This document shows positions 32,906 through 41,913 of a stretch of DNA of 64,000 bases, in pieces (position 1 is the stretch's first letter; each line of letters begins with the position of its first letter). The position numbers were made by a program, and so were the translations under genes. This stretch comes from an uncultured Clostridia bacterium (GTDB taxonomy: Bacteria > Bacillota > Clostridia > Oscillospirales > Oscillospiraceae). The stretch lies in contig CAMCRV010000004.1 of assembly GCA_945877365.1 (NCBI GenBank), positions 1 to 64,000 of the forward strand, written 5' to 3'. The notes under the pieces were generated by a model, which saw only the letters and a program-made list of their open reading frames with translations, was not told the origin of the DNA and did no database searches.

Positions 32906-33601
32906 TGCCTGTGCCAGCTTGTCCAGCAATGGGATAATATCCTCCAGACGGTCGGCAAGGGCAAAGAGCAGGGGCAGGGTTTCGGCACCGGGCCTGTCCT
33001 GATCGGGAATCATCACCGGCAGACACCCTGCCCGGTGGGCGGCAAGCAGCCCCGCCGGGCTGTCCTCCAGTACCAGACATTCGGAAGGTAATTTCCCCAG
33101 TCTGGCGGCGGCGTGGAGGAAGATATCCGGCTCCGGCTTGCCTCTGGGGACATTGTAGCCGGTGCAGATGGCATCGAAGCGGTGAAACAATCCCAGAGGG
33201 GTGAGGTAGGCTTCGATTCTGTCCATGGGGGAGGAGCTGGCTACGGCGGTGGCAATGCCCTTCTCCTGAAGATAGTCCAGCAGAGGGTAGATGCCGGGGA
33301 AGGCCTCTACTCCTTCTTTTTCCACAAAGGCATCCATCAGGGTGATGCGGCGGTTTCGCACGGTGCCGTAATCCACACCCTCCCCGAAATATTCTATGAG
33401 TTTTGCCTGCCCGGCGGCGCGGTTCAGGGCGCGCATCCCCAGCGCCTGCTGCCGGGTCATGGGATAGCCCAGAGACTGGGCGGCCTCCTGCCAGAAGCGG
33501 CAGTAGAGCTTTTCCGTGTCCAGAATCAGCCCGTCCATGTCAAACAGAACGGCCCGGACGGGCCGGGTCTGAAGCCGGGGCTGTAAAATTTCAAAGGCCA
33601 T
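32903..33601 (-). CDS. HAD superfamily hydrolase, beta-phosphoglucomutase-like
   Basis: The 232-residue product has all four HAD motifs: FDMDGLILDTE (nucleophile Asp), ASSSPMD (Ser/Thr motif II), KPEPDIF (Lys) and VLEDSPAG (metal-binding acids). The helical cap between residues about 35 and 100 matches the beta-phosphoglucomutase/phosphatase subclass. It probably dephosphorylates or rearranges a sugar phosphate. AAGGAGG lies 7 nt before the ATG. It is a single-gene unit whose stop codon touches a repeat. Confidence 0.9.
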   Translation of the reverse strand: MAFEILQPRLQTRPVRAVLFDMDGLILDTEKLYCRFWQEAAQSLGYPMTRQQALGMRALNRAAGQAKLIEYFGEGVDYGTVRNRRITLMDAFVEKEGVEAFPGIYPLLDYLQEKGIATAVASSSPMDRIEAYLTPLGLFHRFDAICTGYNVPRGKPEPDIFLHAAARLGKLPSECLVLEDSPAGLLAAHRAGCLPVMIPDQDRPGAETLPLLFALADRLEDIIPLLDKLAQA

Positions 33602-33621
33602 GGTGGTTCCTCCTTTTGGCT

Positions 33622-33702
33622 GAGTGAGCAGTTAGGAGTTATGGTATCCCCTTTGGGAATGAAAAAATGTCAACTGCTAACTGCGCACTGCTAACTGCTA
33701 AC
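33622..33702. repeat. Partial family A repeat
   Basis: GAGCAGTTAGGAGTTATGG with a TCCCCTTTGGGA hairpin and an inverse arm CAACTGCTAACTGCGCACTG. Shorter than the full elements. Confidence 0.6.
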
Positions 33703-33749
33703 TTCAAGAAGCATTATGCCAGATTTTTCCCTCCCTGTCCAGTCCGGCA

Positions 33750-33808
33750 TTGTTAAACAATTCTTAAAGAAACCCCCTCTATCTTCTTAAGAATGGAAAT
33801 GCTATAAT
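33750..33808 (+). promoter_or_regulatory. Promoter region of the two-component system
   Basis: A perfect -10 box TATAAT (33803-33808) has no good -35 at 16-18 bp. TTCTTAA occurs twice (33761 and 33784), the second as the palindrome TTCTTAAGAA, and TTGTTAAACAA lies at 33750. A promoter with a weak -35 and repeats upstream suggests activation by a regulator, possibly the response regulator itself. Confidence 0.5.
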
Positions 33809-33834
33809 AAGGCCAACAGAAAGGGGAGGAACCC

Positions 33835-34527
33835 ATGTACAACATACTCATCTGCGACGACCAGAAGGACATCGTCAATGCCCTGAAAATCTATCTGACC
33901 CCGGAGGGGTATCAGCTCTTTACGGCCTACACCGGGGAAGAGGCCGTGGCCATTGTGAAAAAGGAGAACATCCACCTGATCCTGCTGGATGTGATGATGC
34001 CCCAGATGGACGGCATCACCGCCACCGCCGCTATCCGGGAATTTTCCAATGTGCCTATCATTCTGCTCACCGCCAAGTCTGAAACCGAGGACAAGGTGCT
34101 GGGGCTGAATGTGGGGGCGGACGACTACATCACCAAGCCCTTTGTGCCGGTGGAGGTGCTGGCACGGGTGCGCAGTCAGCTGCGCCGGTACGCCCGGCTG
34201 GGCAGCTGCCCGGAGGCCCCCGGGGCATTGGAAATCGGGGGCATCTGTCTGGACGACAGCACCAAGTCCGTCACCGTGGACGGGGAGCCGGTGTCCCTGA
34301 CCCCTACGGAGTACGCCATTTTACATCTGCTGATGAAAAACCCCGGCAGGGTGTTCTCCACCAGGAAGCTCTATGAGGAGGTCTGGCAGGAGGCGGCTCT
34401 GGGCAGCGAGGGAGCCGTGGCGGTGCACATCCGCCACCTCCGGGAGAAAATCGAAATCAACCCATCGGAGCCCCGGTATCTGAAGGTGGTCTGGGGTCAG
34501 GGCTACAAAATGGAGGGAGAAAAATGA
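33835..34527 (+). CDS. OmpR/PhoB-family response regulator
   Basis: The 230-residue product has a receiver domain with the acidic pair in ICDDQKD, the phosphorylated Asp in LILLDVMMPQMDGI (about residue 52), LTAKSE and the switch Lys in YITKPF, followed by a winged-helix DNA-binding domain (LTPTEYAILHLLMKNPGRVF, VHIRHLREKIEIN). It resembles VanR-type regulators. GGGGAGG lies before the ATG. Its stop overlaps the kinase start (ATGA), so regulator and kinase are coupled. Confidence 0.95.
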   Translation: MYNILICDDQKDIVNALKIYLTPEGYQLFTAYTGEEAVAIVKKENIHLILLDVMMPQMDGITATAAIREFSNVPIILLTAKSETEDKVLGLNVGADDYITKPFVPVEVLARVRSQLRRYARLGSCPEAPGALEIGGICLDDSTKSVTVDGEPVSLTPTEYAILHLLMKNPGRVFSTRKLYEEVWQEAALGSEGAVAVHIRHLREKIEINPSEPRYLKVVWGQGYKMEGEK

Positions 34528-37442
34528 AACACAGTGTATTTTTAAAAACCATCGCGCTGGCGCTTTGCGCCGCGGCACTGCTGGGCAGCGTCCTGGGCGG
34601 AACCGGACTGGTGATGCTGACGGTGCTGGACATGAACGACCGGAGCGTGGAGGACATTTTCGAGGAGCAGCGGCGGGATCAGGCGGAAAGCCTTGCCCAG
34701 ATTCTGGCGGAAAACTATGCCTCCCGGATTGTGGGGGGCTGCCCGGAGGATATGATCCAGTTCAGCTATTACCGGGGGGAGAACACCTACGGCTACACCC
34801 TGAAAGATGAAAACGGCGTTGAGCGGGAAAGCAAGCCCCTGCCCCAGAACGCCGGGGTCAGCTACAGCTACACATTCCAGCCCACGGGCCGCTACCGGGT
34901 GCTGGTTTCCACCCTGACCCAGCAGCAATGGAATCAGCAAAAGAACGCTTCTCAGAACGAGGCCATCGCATCGGCGCAGCCGGGCAGTCTGGGCGTGATT
35001 CGGGAGAGCGTCAACCTCCGCAGCGCGCCCCATACCAGCAGTGAGATTCTGGATCGCCTTCCCGCCGGAAGCACGGTGGAAATCAAGGGCGTGCAGGAGA
35101 TCAACGGAGAAATCTGGGTTCGCGTCCCGGAAGGCTGGATTTTCGGAGAGTATGTGATTCCCTTTGAGGATCCCTACGGCAGTGAAACAGCGCAGGAAGC
35201 AGCCCAAAACGAGACCGTTTCTTCGTTACTGGCCGGCGGTCTGGGGCTGATTACGGAGAATGTGAATGTCCGGAGCACCCCCCATGCCAACGGCGAGGTT
35301 CTGGGACACTGTGCTGCCGGAGATACCGTGGAAATCAAGAGCGTGCAGGAGATCAACGGGGAAGTCTGGGTTTCCACCCCGGAGGGGTGGATTCTGGGGG
35401 AGTATGTGACCCCCTTTGTGGATCCTGAAAGATCGAATAAAGCCGAGGAAACCACAGCGCCCCTGACCCCGACAGAGGAAAAGACCGAGCTGGAAAAGAA
35501 GCTGGAAGAAAACCCCGAGAAGACTCCCTGGGTCACCCTGATTCAGGATGCCCAGCTCTACGCCAGCCCGGACAGCACCTCGGCACCCCGGGGCACCATC
35601 CCCAAGGGCACCAGCGTGGCGGTGTTCGGCGCGGATACCGTGGACGGGAAGAAGTGGGCGCTGCTCACCGGCGGCTGGACGCCCATGGAAAATCTGGAGC
35701 TGTTTGACGGCGCTCAGCCGGAGGAAACGGAACCCACAACCGCTCCCACGGAGGAAACCCAGCCTGCCACAGAGGAAACCATGGCAGCCTACGACCCCCT
35801 CCGGGATGACACGCTGGAATGGGATGGCTACTTTGACGAGACCCGGCAGGAGAGCATGATGGCTGGCTACCGCTACGAGGCACTGCCGAAGTACACCGTG
35901 GAGGTGCAGCTGACAGCGGAGGCTACCGATGAAGTTACCTACCGGCCCATTCTGGAGCTGGTGGAAAGATTCCAAAATGACATGGTAAAGATTCTGGTGG
36001 CAAGCCTGCTGGTGCTGGCGGTGACGGTGGTCTACCTGTGCTGCGCCGCCGGACACAGCCCCGGAACCCGGCAGATTCAGGCCGGGGGTCTGAATCGGAT
36101 TCCTTTGGATCTTTACTTTGTGATTGCCTGCGGCGCTGGCACGGCGCTGACGGCCATGCTGATTTACGGCATTTACGGCACGGAGTATCTCCTCCGGGAA
36201 AGCCCCCAGTATGCCATCCCCTGCGGCGGCATCCTTGCCTATCTTCTGAGCCTGACGGTGGTGGGCTTCTGCTACGGCTTCGTGGCGCAGATCAAGACAC
36301 CGGGGGGATACTGGTGGCGCAACAGCCTGTGCGGACGGTGCATTCTGCTGGCGCTGCACAGCGGACAGTGGATCAAGACCAATGCAAAACGGCTGCTGGA
36401 CTGGTGCATTGCGACGGTACGGAAGCTCTGGGCGTGGCTGGCTGACCCGGTGAAACAGGTGGTAAACCGGCTGCCTCTCATGTGGCAGTGGCTGCTGGTG
36501 GGCGGTGTCATCGTGGTTCTGTTCCTGCTGAGCCTTGCCATGGGAAGCGTTTTCCTGCTCTGGGTCAGCATTCTGGCAGCGATTGCGGCCATTGTTTATG
36601 CGGCCTATGCCTTCGCCACCCTGCTGGGCACCACCAAGCAGATGCGCGCCGGAGATCTGGACGCAAAGGTGGACGACAAGCGGATGGCAGGGGCCTTCAA
36701 GGAGTTCGCCGGGGAGCTGAACGGCCTTGGGGATGTGGTGAAGGTGGCCGCCCAGAAGCAGGTGAAGTCCGAGCGGATGAAAACCGAGCTGATTACCAAT
36801 GTGTCCCACGACATCAAAACCCCTCTCACCTCCATCATCAACTATGTGGATCTGCTGGAAAAGCCCCACAGCCCGGAGGAGGAGTCGCAGTATCTTGAGG
36901 TGCTGTCCCGGCAGAGCCAGAGCCTGAAAAAGCTGATTGACGACCTGATGGAGATGAGCAAGGCCAACTCCGGCAATCTGAATGTGGAGCTGACCACCGT
37001 GGATCTGGTGGAGGCGGTGAAGCAGGCCCTGGGCGAATACGCCGACAAGCTGGAAAAGGCGGGCTTGCAGCCGGTGTTCCGGCACCATCAGGAGCAGACC
37101 TTCATCCACGCGGACGGCAGGCTGGTGTGGCGGGTGCTGAGTAACCTTTTGAGCAACGCGGTGAAGTACGCCATGCCCGGCACCCGGGTCTATGTGGATC
37201 TGGTGCGCAAGGGAAGCAAGGTAACCCTGTCCGTGAAGAATATGTCCCGGGAGGAGCTGAACATCAGCGCCGAGGAGCTGATGGAGCGGTTCGTCCGGGG
37301 GGATGCCTCCCGGAACACCGAGGGCAGCGGACTGGGGCTGAATATCGCCAGGAGCCTCATGGAGGTGCAGAACGGCACCATGGAGCTGACGGTGGACGGC
37401 GACCTGTTCAAGGTGATGCTGGTGTTTGCCGCAGAGAGTTGA
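34524..37442 (+). CDS. Sensor histidine kinase with external SH3-type domains
   Basis: The 972-residue product is a very large membrane sensor. Helix 1 lies at about residues 10-36. The outside part holds two near-identical bacterial SH3 domains (about 157-212 and 241-297, each with VNxRSxPH, VQEINGE and PEGWI.GEYV), a more divergent third (about 336-392) and a Thr/Glu/Pro linker. Further helices lie around 486-508, 529-550, 565-588 and 655-703. The cytoplasmic part has a HAMP-like stretch, the phospho-acceptor His762 in VSHDIKTPLTS, an N-box (LSNLLSNAVKYA) and GSGLGLNIARS. SH3b domains usually bind cell-wall peptides, so I infer a wall or muropeptide sensor for the regulator encoded just upstream. 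Confidence 0.92.
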   Translation: MKHSVFLKTIALALCAAALLGSVLGGTGLVMLTVLDMNDRSVEDIFEEQRRDQAESLAQILAENYASRIVGGCPEDMIQFSYYRGENTYGYTLKDENGVERESKPLPQNAGVSYSYTFQPTGRYRVLVSTLTQQQWNQQKNASQNEAIASAQPGSLGVIRESVNLRSAPHTSSEILDRLPAGSTVEIKGVQEINGEIWVRVPEGWIFGEYVIPFEDPYGSETAQEAAQNETVSSLLAGGLGLITENVNVRSTPHANGEVLGHCAAGDTVEIKSVQEINGEVWVSTPEGWILGEYVTPFVDPERSNKAEETTAPLTPTEEKTELEKKLEENPEKTPWVTLIQDAQLYASPDSTSAPRGTIPKGTSVAVFGADTVDGKKWALLTGGWTPMENLELFDGAQPEETEPTTAPTEETQPATEETMAAYDPLRDDTLEWDGYFDETRQESMMAGYRYEALPKYTVEVQLTAEATDEVTYRPILELVERFQNDMVKILVASLLVLAVTVVYLCCAAGHSPGTRQIQAGGLNRIPLDLYFVIACGAGTALTAMLIYGIYGTEYLLRESPQYAIPCGGILAYLLSLTVVGFCYGFVAQIKTPGGYWWRNSLCGRCILLALHSGQWIKTNAKRLLDWCIATVRKLWAWLADPVKQVVNRLPLMWQWLLVGGVIVVLFLLSLAMGSVFLLWVSILAAIAAIVYAAYAFATLLGTTKQMRAGDLDAKVDDKRMAGAFKEFAGELNGLGDVVKVAAQKQVKSERMKTELITNVSHDIKTPLTSIINYVDLLEKPHSPEEESQYLEVLSRQSQSLKKLIDDLMEMSKANSGNLNVELTTVDLVEAVKQALGEYADKLEKAGLQPVFRHHQEQTFIHADGRLVWRVLSNLLSNAVKYAMPGTRVYVDLVRKGSKVTLSVKNMSREELNISAEELMERFVRGDASRNTEGSGLGLNIARSLMEVQNGTMELTVDGDLFKVMLVFAAES

Positions 37443-37601
37443 TTTTGTTCATAATTTTGTCGAATTTTGTTTCCAATTCCGTTATTGGATGTTCAAAACC
37501 GTCGAATATCTTAATAACAGAAAGGTTGCGGAAGCCGTGAGCCGCTCCCTTTCACCCCCGTAGATCCTCTTTTCTACCTCTCTTCTTTCCAAAACCAAAT
37601 G

Positions 37602-37638
37602 GAAGCCCCCTCTGCCGGAAACGGTGGAGGGGGCTTTC
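37602..37638 (+). terminator. Terminator of the two-component operon
   Basis: GAAGCCCCCTC and GAGGGGGCTTTC pair, with an inner CCG/CGG and GAAA loop, followed by a short T-rich tail. The 160 bp between the kinase stop and this hairpin hold no gene I can see. Confidence 0.8.
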
Positions 37639-37646
37639 ATGTTTTG

Positions 37647-37745
37647 AGTTAGGAGCTAGGAGTTAGCGGTTAGCAGTTAGCAGTGAGAAGTTTCTGTCAT
37701 TGCGAGCCATTGCGCACAATGGCGTGGCAATCCGTTCCCCTCACG
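37647..37745. repeat. Fragments of family A and family B repeats
   Basis: GAGTTAGGAGCTAGGAGTTA is the left arm of a family A element; CTGTCATTGCGAGCCATTGC with GTGGCAATCCGTTCCC is the left half of a family B element. Their right halves are missing. Confidence 0.7.
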
Positions 37746-37768
37746 GCGAAGCGCGCCGGGAGAGGGTT

Positions 37769-38566
37769 TCAGGGCTGAAAGCCCTCGAAGATGGAAAGCC
37801 AGCCTTCTTTTTGGGCTTGTGCGTGATCCTCCGGGGTGCGGAGGGTCCAGCTGACGCCCTGAATGTGCCACAGCTTGCGGCACAGGAAGCAGCCCAGCCG
37901 GTTCCGGTCGGCATATTTGTAGGCGATGAAGTCAGGCCGGGACAGGAAGTTCAGCAGGTGGCAGGTGAGCGCCGCCTGAATGGGCAGGGGCTGACCCTCG
38001 GGATTTCGGAAAAAGTTCATGGACAGCTGCCCCCGGACGATCTGGGGGCGGTGCTTTTTCAGCCAGAACAGGCACCGGGGGTCGAAGGATTCGATGCAGA
38101 AAGCCCCGGCGTAATTGTCCAGCTGGCGGCAGGCCTCCTGCGCCAGAGCGGCGTGGTTGCCTCCTACGGGCTTCAGCTCCACGATCATGGGAGCCTTGCC
38201 GCCGAACAGCTCCAGAACCTCCCGGAAGGTGGGGATGGTTTCCCCCGTGCCCTCCAGATGGTAATTTTTCAGATCGGCGGTGGTGAGGTCTTCAATGCGC
38301 CCCTCCGCCCCGGTGGTGCGCTGTAACAGGGAGTCGTGGATGACGGCCAGATTGCCGTCCCTGAGAAGATGCAGATCCAGCTCAATGCCGTAGCCCCCAT
38401 CCAGAGCCGCCCGGAAGGCTGCCATGGAGTTTTCCGGAAGACCCTTTCCATGCAGACCCCGGTGGGCATAGTTCCAGCGGCGAAGCTCCTCCATGCCGGG
38501 ATTGTCTGTTCTGCCCCGAAGAGCCAGCAGGTACAGCACAAGCAGAATCAGGAGAATCCAGATCAT
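37769..38566 (-). CDS. Glycerophosphodiester phosphodiesterase
   Basis: The 265-residue product has an N-terminal membrane anchor (IWILLILLVLYLLAL) and a GDPD barrel: AHRGLHGKGLPENS (catalytic His and Asn), IELDLHLLRDGNLAVIHD (metal Glu-Asp and His), and VELKPVG. It cleaves glycerophosphodiesters to glycerol-3-phosphate and an alcohol, near the membrane. GGAGGACTGAAC precedes the ATG, inside the gap after the MFS gene, whose stop is 2 bp away, so the two are one transcript. Confidence 0.92.
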   Translation of the reverse strand: MIWILLILLVLYLLALRGRTDNPGMEELRRWNYAHRGLHGKGLPENSMAAFRAALDGGYGIELDLHLLRDGNLAVIHDSLLQRTTGAEGRIEDLTTADLKNYHLEGTGETIPTFREVLELFGGKAPMIVELKPVGGNHAALAQEACRQLDNYAGAFCIESFDPRCLFWLKKHRPQIVRGQLSMNFFRNPEGQPLPIQAALTCHLLNFLSRPDFIAYKYADRNRLGCFLCRKLWHIQGVSWTLRTPEDHAQAQKEGWLSIFEGFQP

Positions 38567-38568
38567 GT

Positions 38569-39882
38569 TCAGTCCTCCACATCAAAGGCTTCCAGCCCCT
38601 TTTTCACAGGGGCGGCACTGTCGCCGTGGCGGACAAAGCCCATGGTAAAGCAGGAGGCCAGGGCGAAAATGGCGGCGTAGGGGAACAGAGCCTTGTAATC
38701 CACATTCCGCATCAGCCATCCGGCCACAATGGGGGTGACGATCTGGGCGGACATGGAGAAGGTATAGTACAGGCCGGTGAATTTGCCTACATCGGCTCCG
38801 CTGCACATCTCCACCACCATGGGCAGACTGTTGACACCGATGGCAGCCCAGGCAAGTCCCACCAGCATGAACAGCAGGTACAGCACAGGGTGGAACTCGT
38901 CCCGAAGGAGAGTATAGACAAAGGCGGCGGCGAAGGAGCCTCCCAGCAGGGCGGTGCCCAGCCGGATGGTTTTCCGACGGCCGATTTTTCCTGCCAGATT
39001 GCCGGTGGGAATGTAGCTGAGGATGGCACCGGCGGTGGCGATGGTGAGGCAGGTGTTGGCCTGACCCAGAGACATATTCCAGGTGTTCTGGGCATAGACG
39101 GAAAACCAGGTGGTGACGCCGTTGTAGCCGATGAACCACAGGCAGATGGAAATCAGTAGGAAGGTCAGGCTCCGGCGGACATCCGGGGGCAGTGCCTTCC
39201 CGGCCTCCGTGACGGGATTTTCCTCGGGGTGGGCATCCTCGTAGCGTTTCTGCTGGGCTGCCAGCTTCGGCTCGTTGACGAACAGCATGAGAATCACCAC
39301 GGCAGCGGCCATGATGCCCCCTACAATGAGAAACAGGGGGAAATAGGAGATGTAGTGGTCGCTCTTGGTGGAATACAGGAACCGGGTGATCAGCAGGTAC
39401 AAAATACCGCCCACGGCGCCCATGAGATTGATGATGGCGTTGGCCTTGGAGCGCAGGGGCTTGGGGGTGATGTCCGGCATCAGAGCCACTGCAGGGCTGC
39501 GGTAGGTGCCCATGGCCACCAGCAGCATTCCCAGCACCACCACGAACAGCGCGAGCTTACTTCCGGCGGGGGCGGCGTGGTAGCTGTCCGCCAGCAGGGG
39601 CAGACCCATCATCAGCACGATGGCGGCGAGGGTGCCGAAGAGGACATAGGGACGGCGGCGACCCAGAGGGCTTTTGCATCGATCCGACAGTCCGCCGAAC
39701 AGAGGCAGCAGGAACAGAGCCAGCACATTGTCTGAGGCCATGATGGCGCCGGAGAGGGTTTCGTTCATGTGGAAGGTGTTGGTGAGGATCAGGGGCACCA
39801 GATTGTCATACATCTGCCAGAAGGCGCAGATGGACAGAAAGGCAAAGCCCACCAGCACGGTGTTTTTGGTGTTCAGCTTCAT
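38569..39882 (-). CDS. MFS transporter, SLC45/GPH-like
   Basis: The 437-residue product has twelve hydrophobic helices and the inter-helix motif GGLSDRCKSPLGRRRPYVL, characteristic of the sugar-cation symporter group (SLC45/GPH-like). A second half motif GKIGRRKTIRLG follows. It likely imports a sugar or glycoside with a cation. The ATG at 39882 follows GGAGG by 7 nt; the 18 codons upstream lie in a repeat and were discarded. Confidence 0.9.
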   Translation of the reverse strand: MKLNTKNTVLVGFAFLSICAFWQMYDNLVPLILTNTFHMNETLSGAIMASDNVLALFLLPLFGGLSDRCKSPLGRRRPYVLFGTLAAIVLMMGLPLLADSYHAAPAGSKLALFVVVLGMLLVAMGTYRSPAVALMPDITPKPLRSKANAIINLMGAVGGILYLLITRFLYSTKSDHYISYFPLFLIVGGIMAAAVVILMLFVNEPKLAAQQKRYEDAHPEENPVTEAGKALPPDVRRSLTFLLISICLWFIGYNGVTTWFSVYAQNTWNMSLGQANTCLTIATAGAILSYIPTGNLAGKIGRRKTIRLGTALLGGSFAAAFVYTLLRDEFHPVLYLLFMLVGLAWAAIGVNSLPMVVEMCSGADVGKFTGLYYTFSMSAQIVTPIVAGWLMRNVDYKALFPYAAIFALASCFTMGFVRHGDSAAPVKKGLEAFDVED

Positions 39883-39899
39883 GGCACAGCCTCCGCTTG

Positions 39900-39944
39900 T
39901 AAAAATAATTGACAATTGACAATGGATAATTGACAATTTTGATT
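39900..39944. repeat. Partial family A repeat
   Basis: AATTGACAATTGACAATGGA and ATTGACAATTTT form one arm only. It lies between the MFS start and the radical SAM stop. Confidence 0.65.
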
Positions 39945-40836
39945 ATACAGTCTTGTGATTGGCTTGTCCAGTGCCGGGGAGGATTCGGTGCAGATAATTC
40001 AGCACCCGTTTTTTGTCTGCCGACCAAAGGGGTGCGATGAGATCCTTCTTTGCCCCGTCCCCGGTGATCCGGTGGACTACGGTTTCCGGGGGCAGCACCG
40101 CAATACAGGCGGACAGGATTTTGCCGTATTCTTCCATGGTCAGGCAGGAGAATGCGCCCCGGGCGTAGAGGGCTTCCAGATCGGTGCCCTTCAGCACATG
40201 GAGCAGGTGGAATTTTACCCCGTCTGTTCCGGCAGCCACGGCGGCTTTTGTGGTTTGCACCGCCATTTCCGCAGTCTCACCGGGCAGACCCAGGATGATG
40301 TGGGTCACCACCTCCAGCCCGGCTAATTTCAGACGGCGCACGGCATCAAAGTAGACTTCGTTTTCATAGCCCCGGCGGATAAACCGGATGGAATCCGGAT
40401 GGATGGTTTGCAGCCCCAGCTCCACGCTGACGGGCTTTTCCGCATTTAACCGACCCAGAAGCTCCACCACCTCCGGTTCCAGACAGTCCGGGCGGGTGCC
40501 GATGGCAAGACCCACAATGTCCTCCGAACCCATGGCCTCCCGGTAGAGGGCTTCCAGCTGGGAGACCGGGGCGTAGGTGTTGGTAAAGGCCTGAAAATAG
40601 GCGATGTATTTGCCGCCCCTGTTTTTGGCTGCCACCCGGGCTTTGGCCTGCTCCAGCTGGGCGGTGACGCCGCCGCAGTCCGGGCAGAAGTCGCCGCTGC
40701 CCCGGCCGGAGCAGAAGATGCAGCCCCGGGTGTCCAGGGTGCCGTCCCGGTTGGGACAGGTGAAGCCCGCGTCAATGGAAAGCCGGTAGACCTTGCAGCC
40801 GAACCGGGCGCGGTAGGATTCATTGGCAGTTCTCAT
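39943..40836 (-). CDS. Radical SAM protein, TIGR01212/YhcC type
   Basis: The 297-residue product matches the YhcC (TIGR01212) family. The cluster motif is an unusual long-spaced CPNRDGTLDTRGCIFC, followed by a cysteine-rich CPDCGG, then THIILGLPGET and VKFHLLHVLKGTDL. The family contains an iron-sulfur cluster and cleaves SAM; its substrate is not known to me. The ATG at 40836 has only a weak ribosome site (GGTGAT). Confidence 0.9.
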   Translation of the reverse strand: MRTANESYRARFGCKVYRLSIDAGFTCPNRDGTLDTRGCIFCSGRGSGDFCPDCGGVTAQLEQAKARVAAKNRGGKYIAYFQAFTNTYAPVSQLEALYREAMGSEDIVGLAIGTRPDCLEPEVVELLGRLNAEKPVSVELGLQTIHPDSIRFIRRGYENEVYFDAVRRLKLAGLEVVTHIILGLPGETAEMAVQTTKAAVAAGTDGVKFHLLHVLKGTDLEALYARGAFSCLTMEEYGKILSACIAVLPPETVVHRITGDGAKKDLIAPLWSADKKRVLNYLHRILPGTGQANHKTV

Positions 40837-40948
40837 GGAAATATCACCGCTGCTACCATACCAGCTTTCCGGCAGAAAAGCAAGAGGGAGCGTTTGTGAA
40901 TGAACGGTAAATTTTTTGGTACTTTTCCGGAAAAAGAGCCCCTTCGAC

Positions 40949-40976
40949 TTGCCAATTTCTTAAGAAGTGCTATAAT
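40949..40976 (+). promoter_or_regulatory. Promoter of the lipid kinase-nudix-cutC operon
   Basis: TTGCCA (40949-40954) and TATAAT (40971-40976) are 16 bp apart. The spacer contains the palindrome TTCTTAAGAA (40957-40966), also present before the two-component system at 33784. Confidence 0.7.
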
Positions 40977-41015
40977 AAATCCCATCATACGATACCAGCT
41001 GTGAGGGAGCTTTCC

Positions 41016-41912
41016 ATGAAAAAAATGCTGTTTATTCTCAACCCCATCTCCGGACAGAAACGGGCTGCCAGACATCTGGCGGATATTGTGGCTCTGTACA
41101 ACCGGGCAGGGTTCGAGGTGATCACCTATGTCACCGGGGAGCAGGGGGATGCCACCCGGATGGCAGAGGAAAAGTGCAACGAGGTGGACCTCATCGTCTG
41201 CTGTGGCGGCGACGGCACCTATAACGAAACCATCTCCGGCCTGCAAAGAGCAGGCAGCAAGGTACCGGTGGGCTATATCCCGGCAGGCTCCACCAACGAT
41301 CTTGCCACCAGTCTGGCTCTGTCGGGGAATGTGATGCAGGCTGCCCGGGATGTGCTGGAAGGGGAGCCAGTGGCCTACGACATCGGAAAATTTCAGGATC
41401 GATATTTTTCCTATGTGGCCTCCTTCGGCGCCTTTACCGCAGTGAGTTACAACACCCCCCAGTACATCAAAAATGCCCTGGGTCACACCGCCTATCTGCT
41501 GAGCGGGATTCAGGAGCTGTCCCAGATCCGCACGGAGCACATCCGCATGGTGCTGGATGAGGAGCGGATTGTGGAGGACGACTTCCTCTTTGGTGCCATC
41601 TGCAACGCCACCTCCGTAGGCGGCGTGCTGACCCTGGACCCCAATCAGGTGGATATGTCCGACGGCCTGCTGGAGGTGCTGCTGGTGCGCTCACCCAAGA
41701 ACCTGACGGAGCTGGGAGAGTGCATTCAGGCGGTGCAGAGCCAGAACTACGGCAACTGTGCTATGATTACCTTCCTGTCCGCCCGGAAAATGGAAATCTA
41801 TACCAACCCGGATATGGTCTGGACCTTGGACGGAGAACGGGAGGACGGGCACTCCCATATCCATGTGGAAAACCAGCATCTGGCGGTGAACCTGATGCGG
41901 AGGGTGCGGTGA
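41016..41912 (+). CDS. Diacylglycerol kinase family lipid kinase
   Basis: The 298-residue product belongs to the DagK/YegS/BmrU lipid kinase family: FILNPISGQKRA at the start, the nucleotide loop CCGGDGTYNETISG and the GYIPAGSTNDLATSL motif. These enzymes phosphorylate diacylglycerol or related lipids at the membrane face. The ATG at 41016 follows GGGAG by 6 nt; the one at 41001 has no ribosome site. The nudix gene starts 1 bp after its stop. Confidence 0.9.
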   Translation: MKKMLFILNPISGQKRAARHLADIVALYNRAGFEVITYVTGEQGDATRMAEEKCNEVDLIVCCGGDGTYNETISGLQRAGSKVPVGYIPAGSTNDLATSLALSGNVMQAARDVLEGEPVAYDIGKFQDRYFSYVASFGAFTAVSYNTPQYIKNALGHTAYLLSGIQELSQIRTEHIRMVLDEERIVEDDFLFGAICNATSVGGVLTLDPNQVDMSDGLLEVLLVRSPKNLTELGECIQAVQSQNYGNCAMITFLSARKMEIYTNPDMVWTLDGEREDGHSHIHVENQHLAVNLMRRVR

Positions 41913-41913
41913 T

